Shown piece after piece: positions 44,112 through 51,989 of a DNA stretch of 64,000 nt (positions are counted from its first letter, which is position 1; the number at the start of each line of letters is the position of its first letter). The position numbers were made by a program, and so were the translations under genes. Below the pieces are notes generated by a model, which did not search any database, had not been told where the DNA came from, and was given only the letters and a program-made list of their open reading frames with translations. The stretch covers positions 1-64,000 of the forward strand of contig JAKAJN010000002.1 of the NCBI GenBank assembly GCA_021813725.1. Direction: 5' to 3'. Origin of the DNA: a bacterium (lineage in GTDB: Bacteria; Gemmatimonadota; Gemmatimonadetes; Gemmatimonadales; Gemmatimonadaceae).

Positions 44112-45704
44112 ATGACCGATCCTACCGCGCCTCGTGCCGTCAGTTCGTCCTGGAACCGCGCCCTGCTGGTGCTTGCCGTCAGCACGGCGCTGCGCCTGGT
44201 GATGGCGGCGCTTGTTCCGCTCACGAACGACGAGGCGTATTACTGGGAATGGAGCCGGCGTCTGGCGGCGGGGTACTTCGACCATCCGCCTGCCATTGCC
44301 TGGCTCATCGCCCTCGGCGGTGATACGGCCTTCGGCGTTCGGCTGGGAGCGGTCCTCGCGGGTGCGCTGGCCGGCATCGCCGTGCTCCGCACGGCCCGGC
44401 GATTGGGCGGCGATGACGCGGCACTGTGGGCATCGCTCCTGTTTGCGTGTCTCCCGCTCGCGGCGGCGGGTTATGTGCTTGCCACTCCCGATGCGCCGCT
44501 CTTCAGCGCGCTGGCCTGGACGCTGCACGCGGTGGTGGAGGCACTCTCGCAGCCGGCGGGGTCGCGCAGTTCGATGCGCTGGTGGAGCATCGCGGGTGTG
44601 GCGATCGGCGTCGCGATGCTCTCGAAGTACACGGCCGTTCTGATTCCGGCCGCCATCGCCTTGGCCTGCGCGAGTCACGCGTCGCTTCGGCCGCGCTTTC
44701 GCGAGCCCGGGCCATACGTGGCCGTGGCCATCGCATCGGTGGTGCTCGCGCCCAACCTCTGGTGGAATGCCACGCACGACTGGACGTCGTTTGCGTTTCA
44801 GCTGGGCCACGGATTGGGCACGCCGAGATCATCGGGGTTCGGCGCCGTACTGAACCGTGAACTCAATCTCCTCGGCGGTCAGGCCGGCCTCACGTCGCCC
44901 ATCCTGTTCGTGCTGCTGGTGGGTGCCGTCTGGCGCGCGCTGCGTCAGCGGCAGAGCGACGTCCTGCGCCTGCTCGGTCTCGTAAGCGTCGTCGTGGCGA
45001 TGTTCTTCGCCTGGAGCGCCACGCGCAAGAACGTGGAGGCCAACTGGCCGGCCTCGGCGTGGCTTTCAGCGATGGTGTTGCTCGCGGTGGAGACGGCGAA
45101 CTCCGCACGCCGCGGCTGGATGCGCGGCGGGCTCTGGCTCGGCGCCGTTCTGGTCGTGCTCGTGTACCTTGACGCGGCAACGCTGCTCGCCCCCCGCCTC
45201 GGGTTGCGCCCCGGCCGCGATCCCGTGAGCCAGGCGTTCGGATGGGATGGCGTCGCCCGCGGCGCGCTCGATGCGACGCGCCTCGTCTCCATTCCCGGGC
45301 GCGGAGATCCCGCGACGCGGCGTATCTGGGTGGCCGCCGATCGGTATCAGCAGGCAGCCCAGCTCGCGTGGGGGCTGCACCGTGCCGGCGCCGACAGCAT
45401 TGGCGTATTCTCCACCAATCTCGGCGGACGCGCCAATCAGTACGACTTATGGCCCGGCTTCCGAAGCTCCGCGGCACCGGGCGACGCGCTCGTGCTCGTG
45501 CTGGATGAGCGCGCCGTTGCCGCTGACACCGAACCCGCCCCCATCGCGGCGCTCGCGCCTTATTTTTCACGCATTGATCAAGGCCCCCCCGTGGTGCGAT
45601 TCGCCCACGGACTTCTGCTCGGGCGCCAACGCGCCTGGCTGCTCCGCGACTGGCGCGGTGGCTGGCCCGGGCATTCTACGCCGTCCATTCCGGAGTCCCG
45701 ATGA
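44112..45704 (+). CDS. GT39/ArnT-like dolichyl/undecaprenyl-sugar glycosyltransferase
   Basis: A 530-residue multi-spanning membrane glycosyltransferase using polyprenyl-phosphate sugar donors. The first periplasmic loop carries the catalytic LTNDEAYYWEWSRRLAAGYFDHPP (around residues 37-58), typical of the GT-C PMT/ArnT group; the Asp-Glu pair is the catalytic carboxylate site. About eleven hydrophobic helices follow and a soluble C-terminal domain of about 140 residues. The acceptor could be lipid A, a polysaccharide or protein. Its stop overlaps the next gene by 4 bp. Confidence 0.84.
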   Translation: MTDPTAPRAVSSSWNRALLVLAVSTALRLVMAALVPLTNDEAYYWEWSRRLAAGYFDHPPAIAWLIALGGDTAFGVRLGAVLAGALAGIAVLRTARRLGGDDAALWASLLFACLPLAAAGYVLATPDAPLFSALAWTLHAVVEALSQPAGSRSSMRWWSIAGVAIGVAMLSKYTAVLIPAAIALACASHASLRPRFREPGPYVAVAIASVVLAPNLWWNATHDWTSFAFQLGHGLGTPRSSGFGAVLNRELNLLGGQAGLTSPILFVLLVGAVWRALRQRQSDVLRLLGLVSVVVAMFFAWSATRKNVEANWPASAWLSAMVLLAVETANSARRGWMRGGLWLGAVLVVLVYLDAATLLAPRLGLRPGRDPVSQAFGWDGVARGALDATRLVSIPGRGDPATRRIWVAADRYQQAAQLAWGLHRAGADSIGVFSTNLGGRANQYDLWPGFRSSAAPGDALVLVLDERAVAADTEPAPIAALAPYFSRIDQGPPVVRFAHGLLLGRQRAWLLRDWRGGWPGHSTPSIPESR

Positions 45705-47077
45705 CCATCCCGGCCGACCTTGAAAAGCGCTTCGCGGCGCGCGAAGGACAGCTGCTCAACGATCTGTTCGACTTCCTGCGCATTCCGAGCGTAAGCGCCC
45801 GCTCCGAGCATAACGCCGACACGCAGCGCGCGGCCGCCTGGGTGCACGAGCGCCTCGCGCGCATCGGCTTCACGGTCGAGACGTGCCAGACGCCCGGACA
45901 TCCCGTGGTACTCGGCGAGTGGCGCAAGGCGCCCGCCGGCGCGCCGACCATCCTCGTGTACGGCCACTACGACGTGCAGCCGCCGGAGCCGCTCGAGCTC
46001 TGGACGTCACCGGCGTTCGAGCCAACGATCCGCGACGGCAAGCTGTTCGCGCGCGGCAGCGTGGACGACAAGGGGCAGCTCTTCGCCCACGTGGCCGCGC
46101 TGGAGGTCTTCCTCGAAGCGCGCGGCACGCTGCCCGTGAACATCATCCTGCTGGCCGAGGGCGAAGAGGAGGTCGGTAGCGAGAACCTTGCGCCGTTCAT
46201 CGAGAAGAACAAGAAGCGCCTCGCCTGCGATGGCGTCGTCATCTCCGACTCCTCGATGTTCGCGCCCGGGATTCCGAGCATACTCAGTTCGCTGCGCGGC
46301 CTTGCCTACTTCGAGATCAACGTGCGCGGCCCGGCCAGCGACCTGCATTCCGGAAGCTATGGCGGCGCCGTGGTGAATCCGGCGATGGCGCTTGCGCGCA
46401 TCCTGGCGACCATGCACGACGAGACCGGCAAGGTGGCCATCGACGGGTTCTATGACGCGGTGCGTCCCTTCCCGCCCGCCGTGATTGCCGGCATGCGCCA
46501 GCTTCCCTTCGACGAAGAGCAGTTCCGCCACGAAGTCGGTGCCCCCGCGCTCGGCTACGAGCCGCAGTACACCGTGCTCGAAAAGCTCTGGACTCGCCCC
46601 ACCTGCGAGGTGAACGGCCTGCTCAGTGGCTACACGGGCGAAGGGGCCAAGACGGTGCTGCCGGGCGTGAGCATGGCCAAGGTGAGCTGCCGCCTGGTTC
46701 CCGACCAGGATCCGCTGAAGATCGAAGCACTGATGAAGAAGCACGTCGCCAAGGTCACGCCCAAGGGCGTGACGGTGACGGTGAAGCATCTGCACGGCGG
46801 CAAGCCGTGGCGCGCCGACCTCGAAGGGCCGCTCTTCGAGGCAGCCAAGAAGGCACTCGCGGCGGCGTTTGGCCGCGAGCCGGTGGTGACCGGTGAAGGT
46901 GGCTCGATTCCCGTGGTCGGTGACTTCGAACGGATTCTCGGCGTGCCGGTGCTACTGATGGGCTTCGGACTTCCCGGCGAAAACGCCCACGCGCCAGACG
47001 AGTGGATCAGCGTCGAGAACTTCAGCAAGGGGATGCGCGCGATCGCGGCGCTGTTTGAGCAGCTCGCGGCGAAGTAG
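45701..47077 (+). CDS. M20 family metallopeptidase (dipeptidase)
   Basis: A 458-residue di-zinc peptidase of the M20A/carnosinase-like type. The zinc ligands are in VYGHYDVQPP (His and Asp), GSVDDKGQLF (bridging Asp), LLAEGEEEVGSEN (catalytic Glu-Glu) and the C-terminal ENAHAPDEW (His). The lid/dimerisation domain includes LRGLAYFEINVRGPASDLHSGSYGG. No signal peptide is visible, so it acts in the cytoplasm on small peptides. It starts 4 bp inside the GT39 gene and is followed by a bidirectional terminator. Confidence 0.93.
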   Translation: MTIPADLEKRFAAREGQLLNDLFDFLRIPSVSARSEHNADTQRAAAWVHERLARIGFTVETCQTPGHPVVLGEWRKAPAGAPTILVYGHYDVQPPEPLELWTSPAFEPTIRDGKLFARGSVDDKGQLFAHVAALEVFLEARGTLPVNIILLAEGEEEVGSENLAPFIEKNKKRLACDGVVISDSSMFAPGIPSILSSLRGLAYFEINVRGPASDLHSGSYGGAVVNPAMALARILATMHDETGKVAIDGFYDAVRPFPPAVIAGMRQLPFDEEQFRHEVGAPALGYEPQYTVLEKLWTRPTCEVNGLLSGYTGEGAKTVLPGVSMAKVSCRLVPDQDPLKIEALMKKHVAKVTPKGVTVTVKHLHGGKPWRADLEGPLFEAAKKALAAAFGREPVVTGEGGSIPVVGDFERILGVPVLLMGFGLPGENAHAPDEWISVENFSKGMRAIAALFEQLAAK

Positions 47078-47090
47078 TCGCGTCAAACGT

Positions 47091-47148
47091 CAACGGCTCA
47101 CCACGGAGTCACGGCGCTGGGTTGCGCCGGGTCCGCGGTGAGCCGTTG
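47091..47148. terminator. Bidirectional hairpin terminator between the M20 peptidase gene and rho
   Basis: CAACGGCTCACC (47091-47102) pairs perfectly with GGTGAGCCGTTG (47137-47148). Inside the loop a second 6-bp stem CGGCGC/GCGCCG (47112-47117 with 47124-47129) forms. It sits between two converging genes whose stops lie 14-17 bp outside it, so it probably ends both transcripts. No long T run follows on either strand. Confidence 0.65.
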
Positions 47149-47164
47149 GAGTTGAAGCCAGCGC

Positions 47165-48706
47165 CTACACCAGCCCGCCTAGCAGCGTGTCGTTGTCCGG
47201 GGTGCTGGCGATGCGCTTGATGAGCCACTCCATGCCCGCCTGCGGCGGCATCTGCTGCAACCCACGGCGCAGCGCGTAGATCGCATCGAGCTGTCCGGGC
47301 TTGTACAGCTTCTCCTCGCGACGGGTGCCGGAGCTCGCGATGTCGAAGGCCGGGAAGATGCGCTTCTCCGCGAGCCCGCGGTCGAGCTTGATCTCGCAGT
47401 TGCCGGTCCCCTTGAACTCCTCGAAGATCACGTCGTCCATCCGCGAGCCCGTCTCGACGAGCGCCGTGGCGATGATGGTCAGCGAACCGCCCCCGGCCTC
47501 GATGGGGATGTTGCGCGCCGAGCCGAAGAACGCCTTGGGCTTGGCCATCGCTGACGAGTCCAGGCCGCCCGACAGCGTGCGTCCCGTCCCGCGCTCCGCT
47601 GTGTTGTGCGCGCGCGCCATGCGCGTCAGCGAGTCGAGCACGATCACCACGTCCATGCCGAGTTCCACCAGTCGACGCGCCCGCTCGAGCACCATCTCGG
47701 TGACTTCCACGTGGCGTCGCGCGGGTTGGTCGAATGACGAGGCGATCACCTCGCCGACTCCCCACGAAATGGCTTCGCTCACTTCCTCGGGACGCTCGTC
47801 CACCAGGAGGATGAGGAGCGTGGCGTCGGGATGCTTGAGTGCCACGCCTTCCGTGATGGCCTGCAGCAACATCGTCTTGCCGGCGCGCGCCGGCGCCACG
47901 ATCAGCGCACGCTGGCCGTAGCCGATCGGGGCGATGAGGTCGATGCACCGGCGCGTCAGTTCCGGCCCGCCGCGCGCCGGCCGGCCGGTCTCAAGCGTTA
48001 CGCGGCGATCGGGGTAGCTCGCCGTGAGCGAGGCAAAATCGGGACGACGCGCCGCCTCAGCCGGATCGTGCCCGTTGATCGAAAGAACGTCCACGCACGT
48101 GGGACGACCGCGATGGTCTCGTCCCGTCGTGGCGTGCACGAGGTCGGACTTGCGCAGGCCGAACTGCCGAGCGATGTAGGCCGGCACATACGCGTCGCCC
48201 TGCTCTTCGAGGTAGCTCGCATTGGCACGTCGCACGAACCCGGCGTCTCGCGACGGGTCGTACCAGCCGGTCGTCTCGCCGTCCGCGACAATCGGCTGTG
48301 CCGGCGGCCCACCCCCCTGCCCATTGGTCGGTTCGCCCGCTCCGCGATTGCGTCCGCGGTGACGGCGGCCGCGACGGCCGAACCGCCCTTCGCGTCCTTC
48401 GCGTCCTTCGCGCCGGTGTTCGTACGAAGGGCGATTCGCGCCGTTGGAATCGGGAGTGCCAGTTTCAACCGGCGCCAACGCAGGTGCCGGCTCCACGCTG
48501 CCGCTGGCCACGCTTGGCGTCGTGTCGACCGCAGGTTCTGGCGCCGCGGGTGGCGGCGACTCCGGTGGCGCTTCCACCGCGGCCGGCGCCTCGGGCGCGT
48601 CGGCGTCCAGGTACGGATCGGCTTCGGCTGAATTGGGTTCCGGGGCAGGCTGCCCCTTCGGGCGCGCGGGACGACCGCGGCGGCGAGGACGACGATTCTC
48701 GCTCAT
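47165..48706 (-). CDS. rho: Transcription termination factor Rho with disordered N-terminal extension
   Basis: A 513-residue RNA-dependent helicase ring that ends untranslated transcripts. Residues 1-135 are a disordered extension: basic RRPRRRGRPARPKG, a Pro/Ala/Glu-rich stretch, then Arg/Gly-rich sequence with three REG repeats encoded by a 9-bp tandem repeat (48387-48412). Residues about 140-225 are the RNA-binding OB/cold-shock domain. The ATPase has Walker A VAPARAGKTMLLQ, Walker B VVIVLDSLTRMARAHN and the Q/R-loop regions PKAFFGSARNIPIEAGGG. Such inserts occur in Actinobacteria and Bacteroidota and affect RNA binding. ATG 48706 is chosen (MSENRR). Confidence 0.95.
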   Translation of the reverse strand: MSENRRPRRRGRPARPKGQPAPEPNSAEADPYLDADAPEAPAAVEAPPESPPPAAPEPAVDTTPSVASGSVEPAPALAPVETGTPDSNGANRPSYEHRREGREGREGRFGRRGRRHRGRNRGAGEPTNGQGGGPPAQPIVADGETTGWYDPSRDAGFVRRANASYLEEQGDAYVPAYIARQFGLRKSDLVHATTGRDHRGRPTCVDVLSINGHDPAEAARRPDFASLTASYPDRRVTLETGRPARGGPELTRRCIDLIAPIGYGQRALIVAPARAGKTMLLQAITEGVALKHPDATLLILLVDERPEEVSEAISWGVGEVIASSFDQPARRHVEVTEMVLERARRLVELGMDVVIVLDSLTRMARAHNTAERGTGRTLSGGLDSSAMAKPKAFFGSARNIPIEAGGGSLTIIATALVETGSRMDDVIFEEFKGTGNCEIKLDRGLAEKRIFPAFDIASSGTRREEKLYKPGQLDAIYALRRGLQQMPPQAGMEWLIKRIASTPDNDTLLGGLV

Positions 48707-49137
48707 GCGTGAATGACGGGTGATGATTTGAAACGATGAGGCCCGCAACCGCGCTCACGCGGCCCGGCCATGCTTGGAGTAAACACTCCGACGGCTTCCT
48801 CTTGGACAAGGGTCCGTGACTTCCACGGACTGCGCGCGCTCATGGCGCGCCAACCAGCAAACCTTTGATGAAATGCTGCGTGTCAGGGCGCGCGAGGCGC
48901 CTCGGCATTTCCAGGCCACGGAACGTCACGGGGCCCGGCGAGATCGTACGGACACACCGTCACTCACAGCGCTCAGCGCTCGAGTCGCATGCCGCAAACC
49001 GAACGGCAGAGGCGGAAGGGTGCGTTCACCGGCGTGCGCACCGCGCAGACCGGCTGGCGTGGATAATGGCGGGGTCCCCCCGTTCGCGCAACCCTCCCGC
49101 CGTCCGTTCCCGTGCGCCTTGCGGGTAAATTGGGGAG
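48707..49137. other. 431-bp gene-free region: rho leader and divergent promoter region
   Basis: No convincing gene lies here. Near rho, GGAGT-AAAC-ACTCC (48776-48789) forms a small hairpin in the rho leader, roughly 70-85 bases before its start codon. It could matter for rho autoregulation, which is usual for this gene. The middle is GC-rich with several short inverted repeats but no T runs. At the right end a TAAATT element precedes the TPR-like gene. Confidence 0.5.
49126..49131 (+). promoter_or_regulatory. Putative -10 element for a leaderless TPR-like gene mRNA
   Basis: TAAATT is followed by six bases (GGGGAG) and ATG 49138. The spacing is that of a leaderless transcript. GGGGAG could alternatively act as a very close, weak Shine-Dalgarno. 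Confidence 0.4.
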
Positions 49138-49728
49138 ATGACGCTGCCACCCAGTCAGACCCTGCCACGCCTTACGGCCATCGTCGAGGAGTACAAGGGA
49201 GACCAGAACGTCGCCCGCCTGCTCGAGGCACTCGGCGCCCTCGCCGTCGACTCCTCGACGGAGGCGCTCTTCGACGCGGCCGATGCCCACGCCGCGATCC
49301 CGGAGGTTCTCGGCCCGCTCATGGAGGTCGTGGTGGATCGCGAGCCGACCAACGCCCGTGCACTCGTGCGCCTGGCCAATGCCTACTGGCTCACCGGGAG
49401 AGGGCCGGACGTGGTGGGCGAGTTGGCGTCGCGGGCGATCACCGCCGATCCCGCCCATCGGGGCGCCTGGCATTTGTGGGCGCTCACCGAGACAGAACCG
49501 CGCGCCCGCATGACCCGGTGGCTGCAGGTCAGCGAGCGTTTTCCCGATGACGATCTCGCGCGCGCCAATCTCGCGGACAACGCGGCGTCAGTGGGCACCG
49601 CCGAGGACGATCCGGTCGCCACCCAGTTGGCGCTCGACACGTTCGCAACGTTGCGGCGCACCGCCCAGCACCCTGCCCAGCGCGAGGCAATCGATCGCGC
49701 GATGGACGCCCTGCGCGGCCGCGCCTAG
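49138..49728 (+). CDS. TPR-like helical repeat protein
   Basis: A 196-residue cytoplasmic protein, wholly helical by composition. Segments such as EPTNARALVRLANAYWLTGRG and the following DPAHRGAWHLWALTETEPRA show the Ala/Leu/Gly spacing of tetratricopeptide repeats (two to three degenerate copies, about 70-165). No catalytic motif is visible. TPR proteins are scaffolds, so a partner is expected but not identifiable. It is monocistronic, converging on the polysaccharide deacetylase gene. Confidence 0.6.
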   Translation: MTLPPSQTLPRLTAIVEEYKGDQNVARLLEALGALAVDSSTEALFDAADAHAAIPEVLGPLMEVVVDREPTNARALVRLANAYWLTGRGPDVVGELASRAITADPAHRGAWHLWALTETEPRARMTRWLQVSERFPDDDLARANLADNAASVGTAEDDPVATQLALDTFATLRRTAQHPAQREAIDRAMDALRGRA

Positions 49729-49752
49729 CACGTCGGGCTCACCGGGTCGTAG

Positions 49753-50670
49753 CTAGCGCGGCCCGGCGGCACGTGCCGCCGCCGGCCGAAAGCGCCGTGG
49801 TTCGATGGCGTCGAGCAGTTTGCCGAGGTTGTCGCCAATGACCTGCGTGCGGGGAATTGCGAGACGGTCAAAGCCCGGCCCGTAGGGCGTGCCCTGAAGC
49901 GCGCCGGTGACTTCGAGAATTGCATCGAACCGGTAGTTCACGGCCCGGCCACTCTTCGGGTCACGCCATGTGCCGGCGCGCGCGAGTGCCCGGTGCTTCG
50001 GCCAGAGACCGAGCGGAAGCGCGAAGGTCCGCACGCGATATCCGGCGACGGCCGAGTCGATCGCGAGATCGCCGCGGCTGACCTGCTCCTCCACGCCCGC
50101 GTCGCTCTGCCGGTCGAGCCGGGCATGCCACAGCGTGTGATTGCACAGTTCAAAGCCCTGCTGCGCAAGAAAGCGCACCTTCGGCAGGCGCCACGCCGAC
50201 TTCTGGCCGGCGACACCTGTGTCGCCGAAGAACGAGTGACCATCGTTCGCACCCGATAGCACGCAGAATGTGGCACGCGTCTTCCAGTCCGGATGCCGAC
50301 GACTGAAGTCGAGCCAGATGCCCACGGCGCTGTTGGGGTCGATGGTGAGCTTGCCGTCCCGTTCGATGTACGAGAACTGCCCCGGCGACGCGTCGTCGAA
50401 TGTCACCACCACGGGCGACATGCCCGGCGGGATGTCAAACTGCCGGTCGAGCAGCTGCGAAACGGTGATGGGGCGATATCCGCGATCGTACAGGAGCTGC
50501 AGGTCGCGCCGAAAGCCGTCGTGCGACCGTTTCCAGCGACTGTCAGTGTCGCCAATGAGATGGTACTGCAGGATCGGAATCTTGTACGGCAGCGACGGAG
50601 CAGGGGCTTGGGCCAGCGCCGGGTGTGCCATCACCACCGCGGCGAGCCCAAGAGTTCGAATGCGATGCAT
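49753..50670 (-). CDS. Secreted polysaccharide deacetylase (NodB-like)
   Basis: A 305-residue exported CE4-type enzyme. The signal peptide ends near ALAQAPAP (about residue 22). The start ILQYHLIGD, metal-binding VVVTFDDASPGQF and the HxxxH-type NHTLWHARL (His pair for metal) are the NodB motifs, and LPLGLWPKHRAL corresponds to the later Arg/Pro motif. It probably removes N-acetyl groups from a surface or cell-wall glycan. A TAGTAT element six bases before ATG suggests a leaderless transcript. Confidence 0.84.
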   Translation of the reverse strand: MHRIRTLGLAAVVMAHPALAQAPAPSLPYKIPILQYHLIGDTDSRWKRSHDGFRRDLQLLYDRGYRPITVSQLLDRQFDIPPGMSPVVVTFDDASPGQFSYIERDGKLTIDPNSAVGIWLDFSRRHPDWKTRATFCVLSGANDGHSFFGDTGVAGQKSAWRLPKVRFLAQQGFELCNHTLWHARLDRQSDAGVEEQVSRGDLAIDSAVAGYRVRTFALPLGLWPKHRALARAGTWRDPKSGRAVNYRFDAILEVTGALQGTPYGPGFDRLAIPRTQVIGDNLGKLLDAIEPRRFRPAAARAAGPR

Positions 50671-50676
50671 GTTGCA

Positions 50677-50682
50677 ATACTA
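50677..50682 (-). promoter_or_regulatory. Putative -10 element for the polysaccharide deacetylase gene
   Basis: On the minus strand TAGTAT is followed by six bases (TGCAAC) and the ATG at 50670. It fits the leaderless pattern seen at other genes in the window. Confidence 0.45.
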
Positions 50683-50733
50683 CCCCGGCACACCGGCTTT
50701 GTTGAAGCGCCCGCCCGCCATCGTGTGGCGCGA

Positions 50734-51984
50734 TTATCCCAGGATACCCGGCACGATACCGGAGACGAACCCGGGGAACAGTGCGTCGAGTCGATCGGCC
50801 CCCAGATGCTTGGAGGCCACCTCCGAGAAGACGGCGCGAAAATCCGTCGTCAGCGCGAGATCGCGTCCTTCATACAGCTGCTCGGGGGCCAGTCCCGGCC
50901 ACCGGCCGTGCACGCGATGGCCGTTCACCCGCCCGCCGATGACGAACATCGCCCCGGCATGCCCGTGATCGGTGCCGCCATTGCCGTTCTGCCGCGCCAT
51001 GCGGCCAAACTCGGACATCGTCAAGATGACCACATCTTCCATGCGGTCCCCGAGATCTGTCGTCAGCGCCGCGATGGATGCGCCGAAATCGGTGAGCCGT
51101 TGCGCCAGCTGGCCGGTGGCGCCGCCCTGGTTCACGTGCGTGTCCCAGCCGCCGACATCGGCAAAGGCCACTTCGAGCCCGACGCCGGCTTTGATCAGCT
51201 GTGCAATGGAGCGGAGCCGCTGACCAAACTGCGTCGCTGGATACGCGGCGCCATTCTCGGGTTCGTAGCGCTGCGGGTTGGCGGCCCGGAGCATTTTCAC
51301 CGCCTCGAACATTTCGGTCCCGGTGCCGTGGATCAGGTCGGCCGAACCGGTGCGGTAGAGCGCCTCGAGCTGTGCCGCCTCCGTTCCTCCGCTGCGGACC
51401 GTGAATTCGGCGACGCTGTTCATCGCCACGGTGGGCGCGCCTCCTTGCAGGATGCGCGGTGTCTGCGGTGTCATGGCGACCGCGCGAAACGGAGACGGCG
51501 CGCATTGCTGGCAGGTTCCCGACGTCGCGAGGTATCGATTCAGCCAGCCGTCGCTCGTCCCCTTGTTGTCGGGAGTCGCGCTCTCCATGTAATCCTGCGC
51601 GTCGAAGTGCGAGCGCGTGGCACTCGGGCTTCCCACGGCGTGCACCGGCGCCAACAGGCCGCGGTCCCAGAGCGGCTTGAGCGGCGCCAGGGCGGGGTGC
51701 AGGCCAAAGAAGCCATCGAGGTCAACCGCGCCGCTCGCGCCGGCGGCGCGCGCTGGCGGCGCGATGGCGATGGAAGGACGCAGCGCGTAGTACGCCGGCT
51801 CGCCAAACGGCACCACGACGTTCAAGGCGTCAGCCGCGCCGCGCTGGAACAGACAGATGAGCACCTTCCCCTTGGCCACCGGCGACGGGGCCATCGCCAG
51901 CGCGGTGCGCCGAAGGAAACTTGGACTCAGCCCAATCGTCACCAGCGCGAGGGCGGAGTCGCGCACGAAGACTCGGCGTTGCAA
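50734..51984 (-). CDS. DUF1501 family secreted protein
   Basis: A 416-residue protein with a twin-arginine-like signal (QRRVFVRDSALALVTIGLSPSFLRR). The mature part has the DUF1501 pattern VLICLFQRGAADALNVVVPFGEPAYYALRP, RSHFDAQDYMESATP, FADVGGWDTHVNQGG and VVILTMSEFGRMARQNGNGGTDHGHAGAMFVIGG. The latter motifs resemble alkaline phosphatase/sulfatase metal sites (Asp, His). Biochemical function is unknown. It is co-transcribed with the upstream DUF1800 gene (6-bp gap), the standard pairing for these families. Confidence 0.9.
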   Translation of the reverse strand: MQRRVFVRDSALALVTIGLSPSFLRRTALAMAPSPVAKGKVLICLFQRGAADALNVVVPFGEPAYYALRPSIAIAPPARAAGASGAVDLDGFFGLHPALAPLKPLWDRGLLAPVHAVGSPSATRSHFDAQDYMESATPDNKGTSDGWLNRYLATSGTCQQCAPSPFRAVAMTPQTPRILQGGAPTVAMNSVAEFTVRSGGTEAAQLEALYRTGSADLIHGTGTEMFEAVKMLRAANPQRYEPENGAAYPATQFGQRLRSIAQLIKAGVGLEVAFADVGGWDTHVNQGGATGQLAQRLTDFGASIAALTTDLGDRMEDVVILTMSEFGRMARQNGNGGTDHGHAGAMFVIGGRVNGHRVHGRWPGLAPEQLYEGRDLALTTDFRAVFSEVASKHLGADRLDALFPGFVSGIVPGILG

Positions 51985-51989
51985 GGGTG

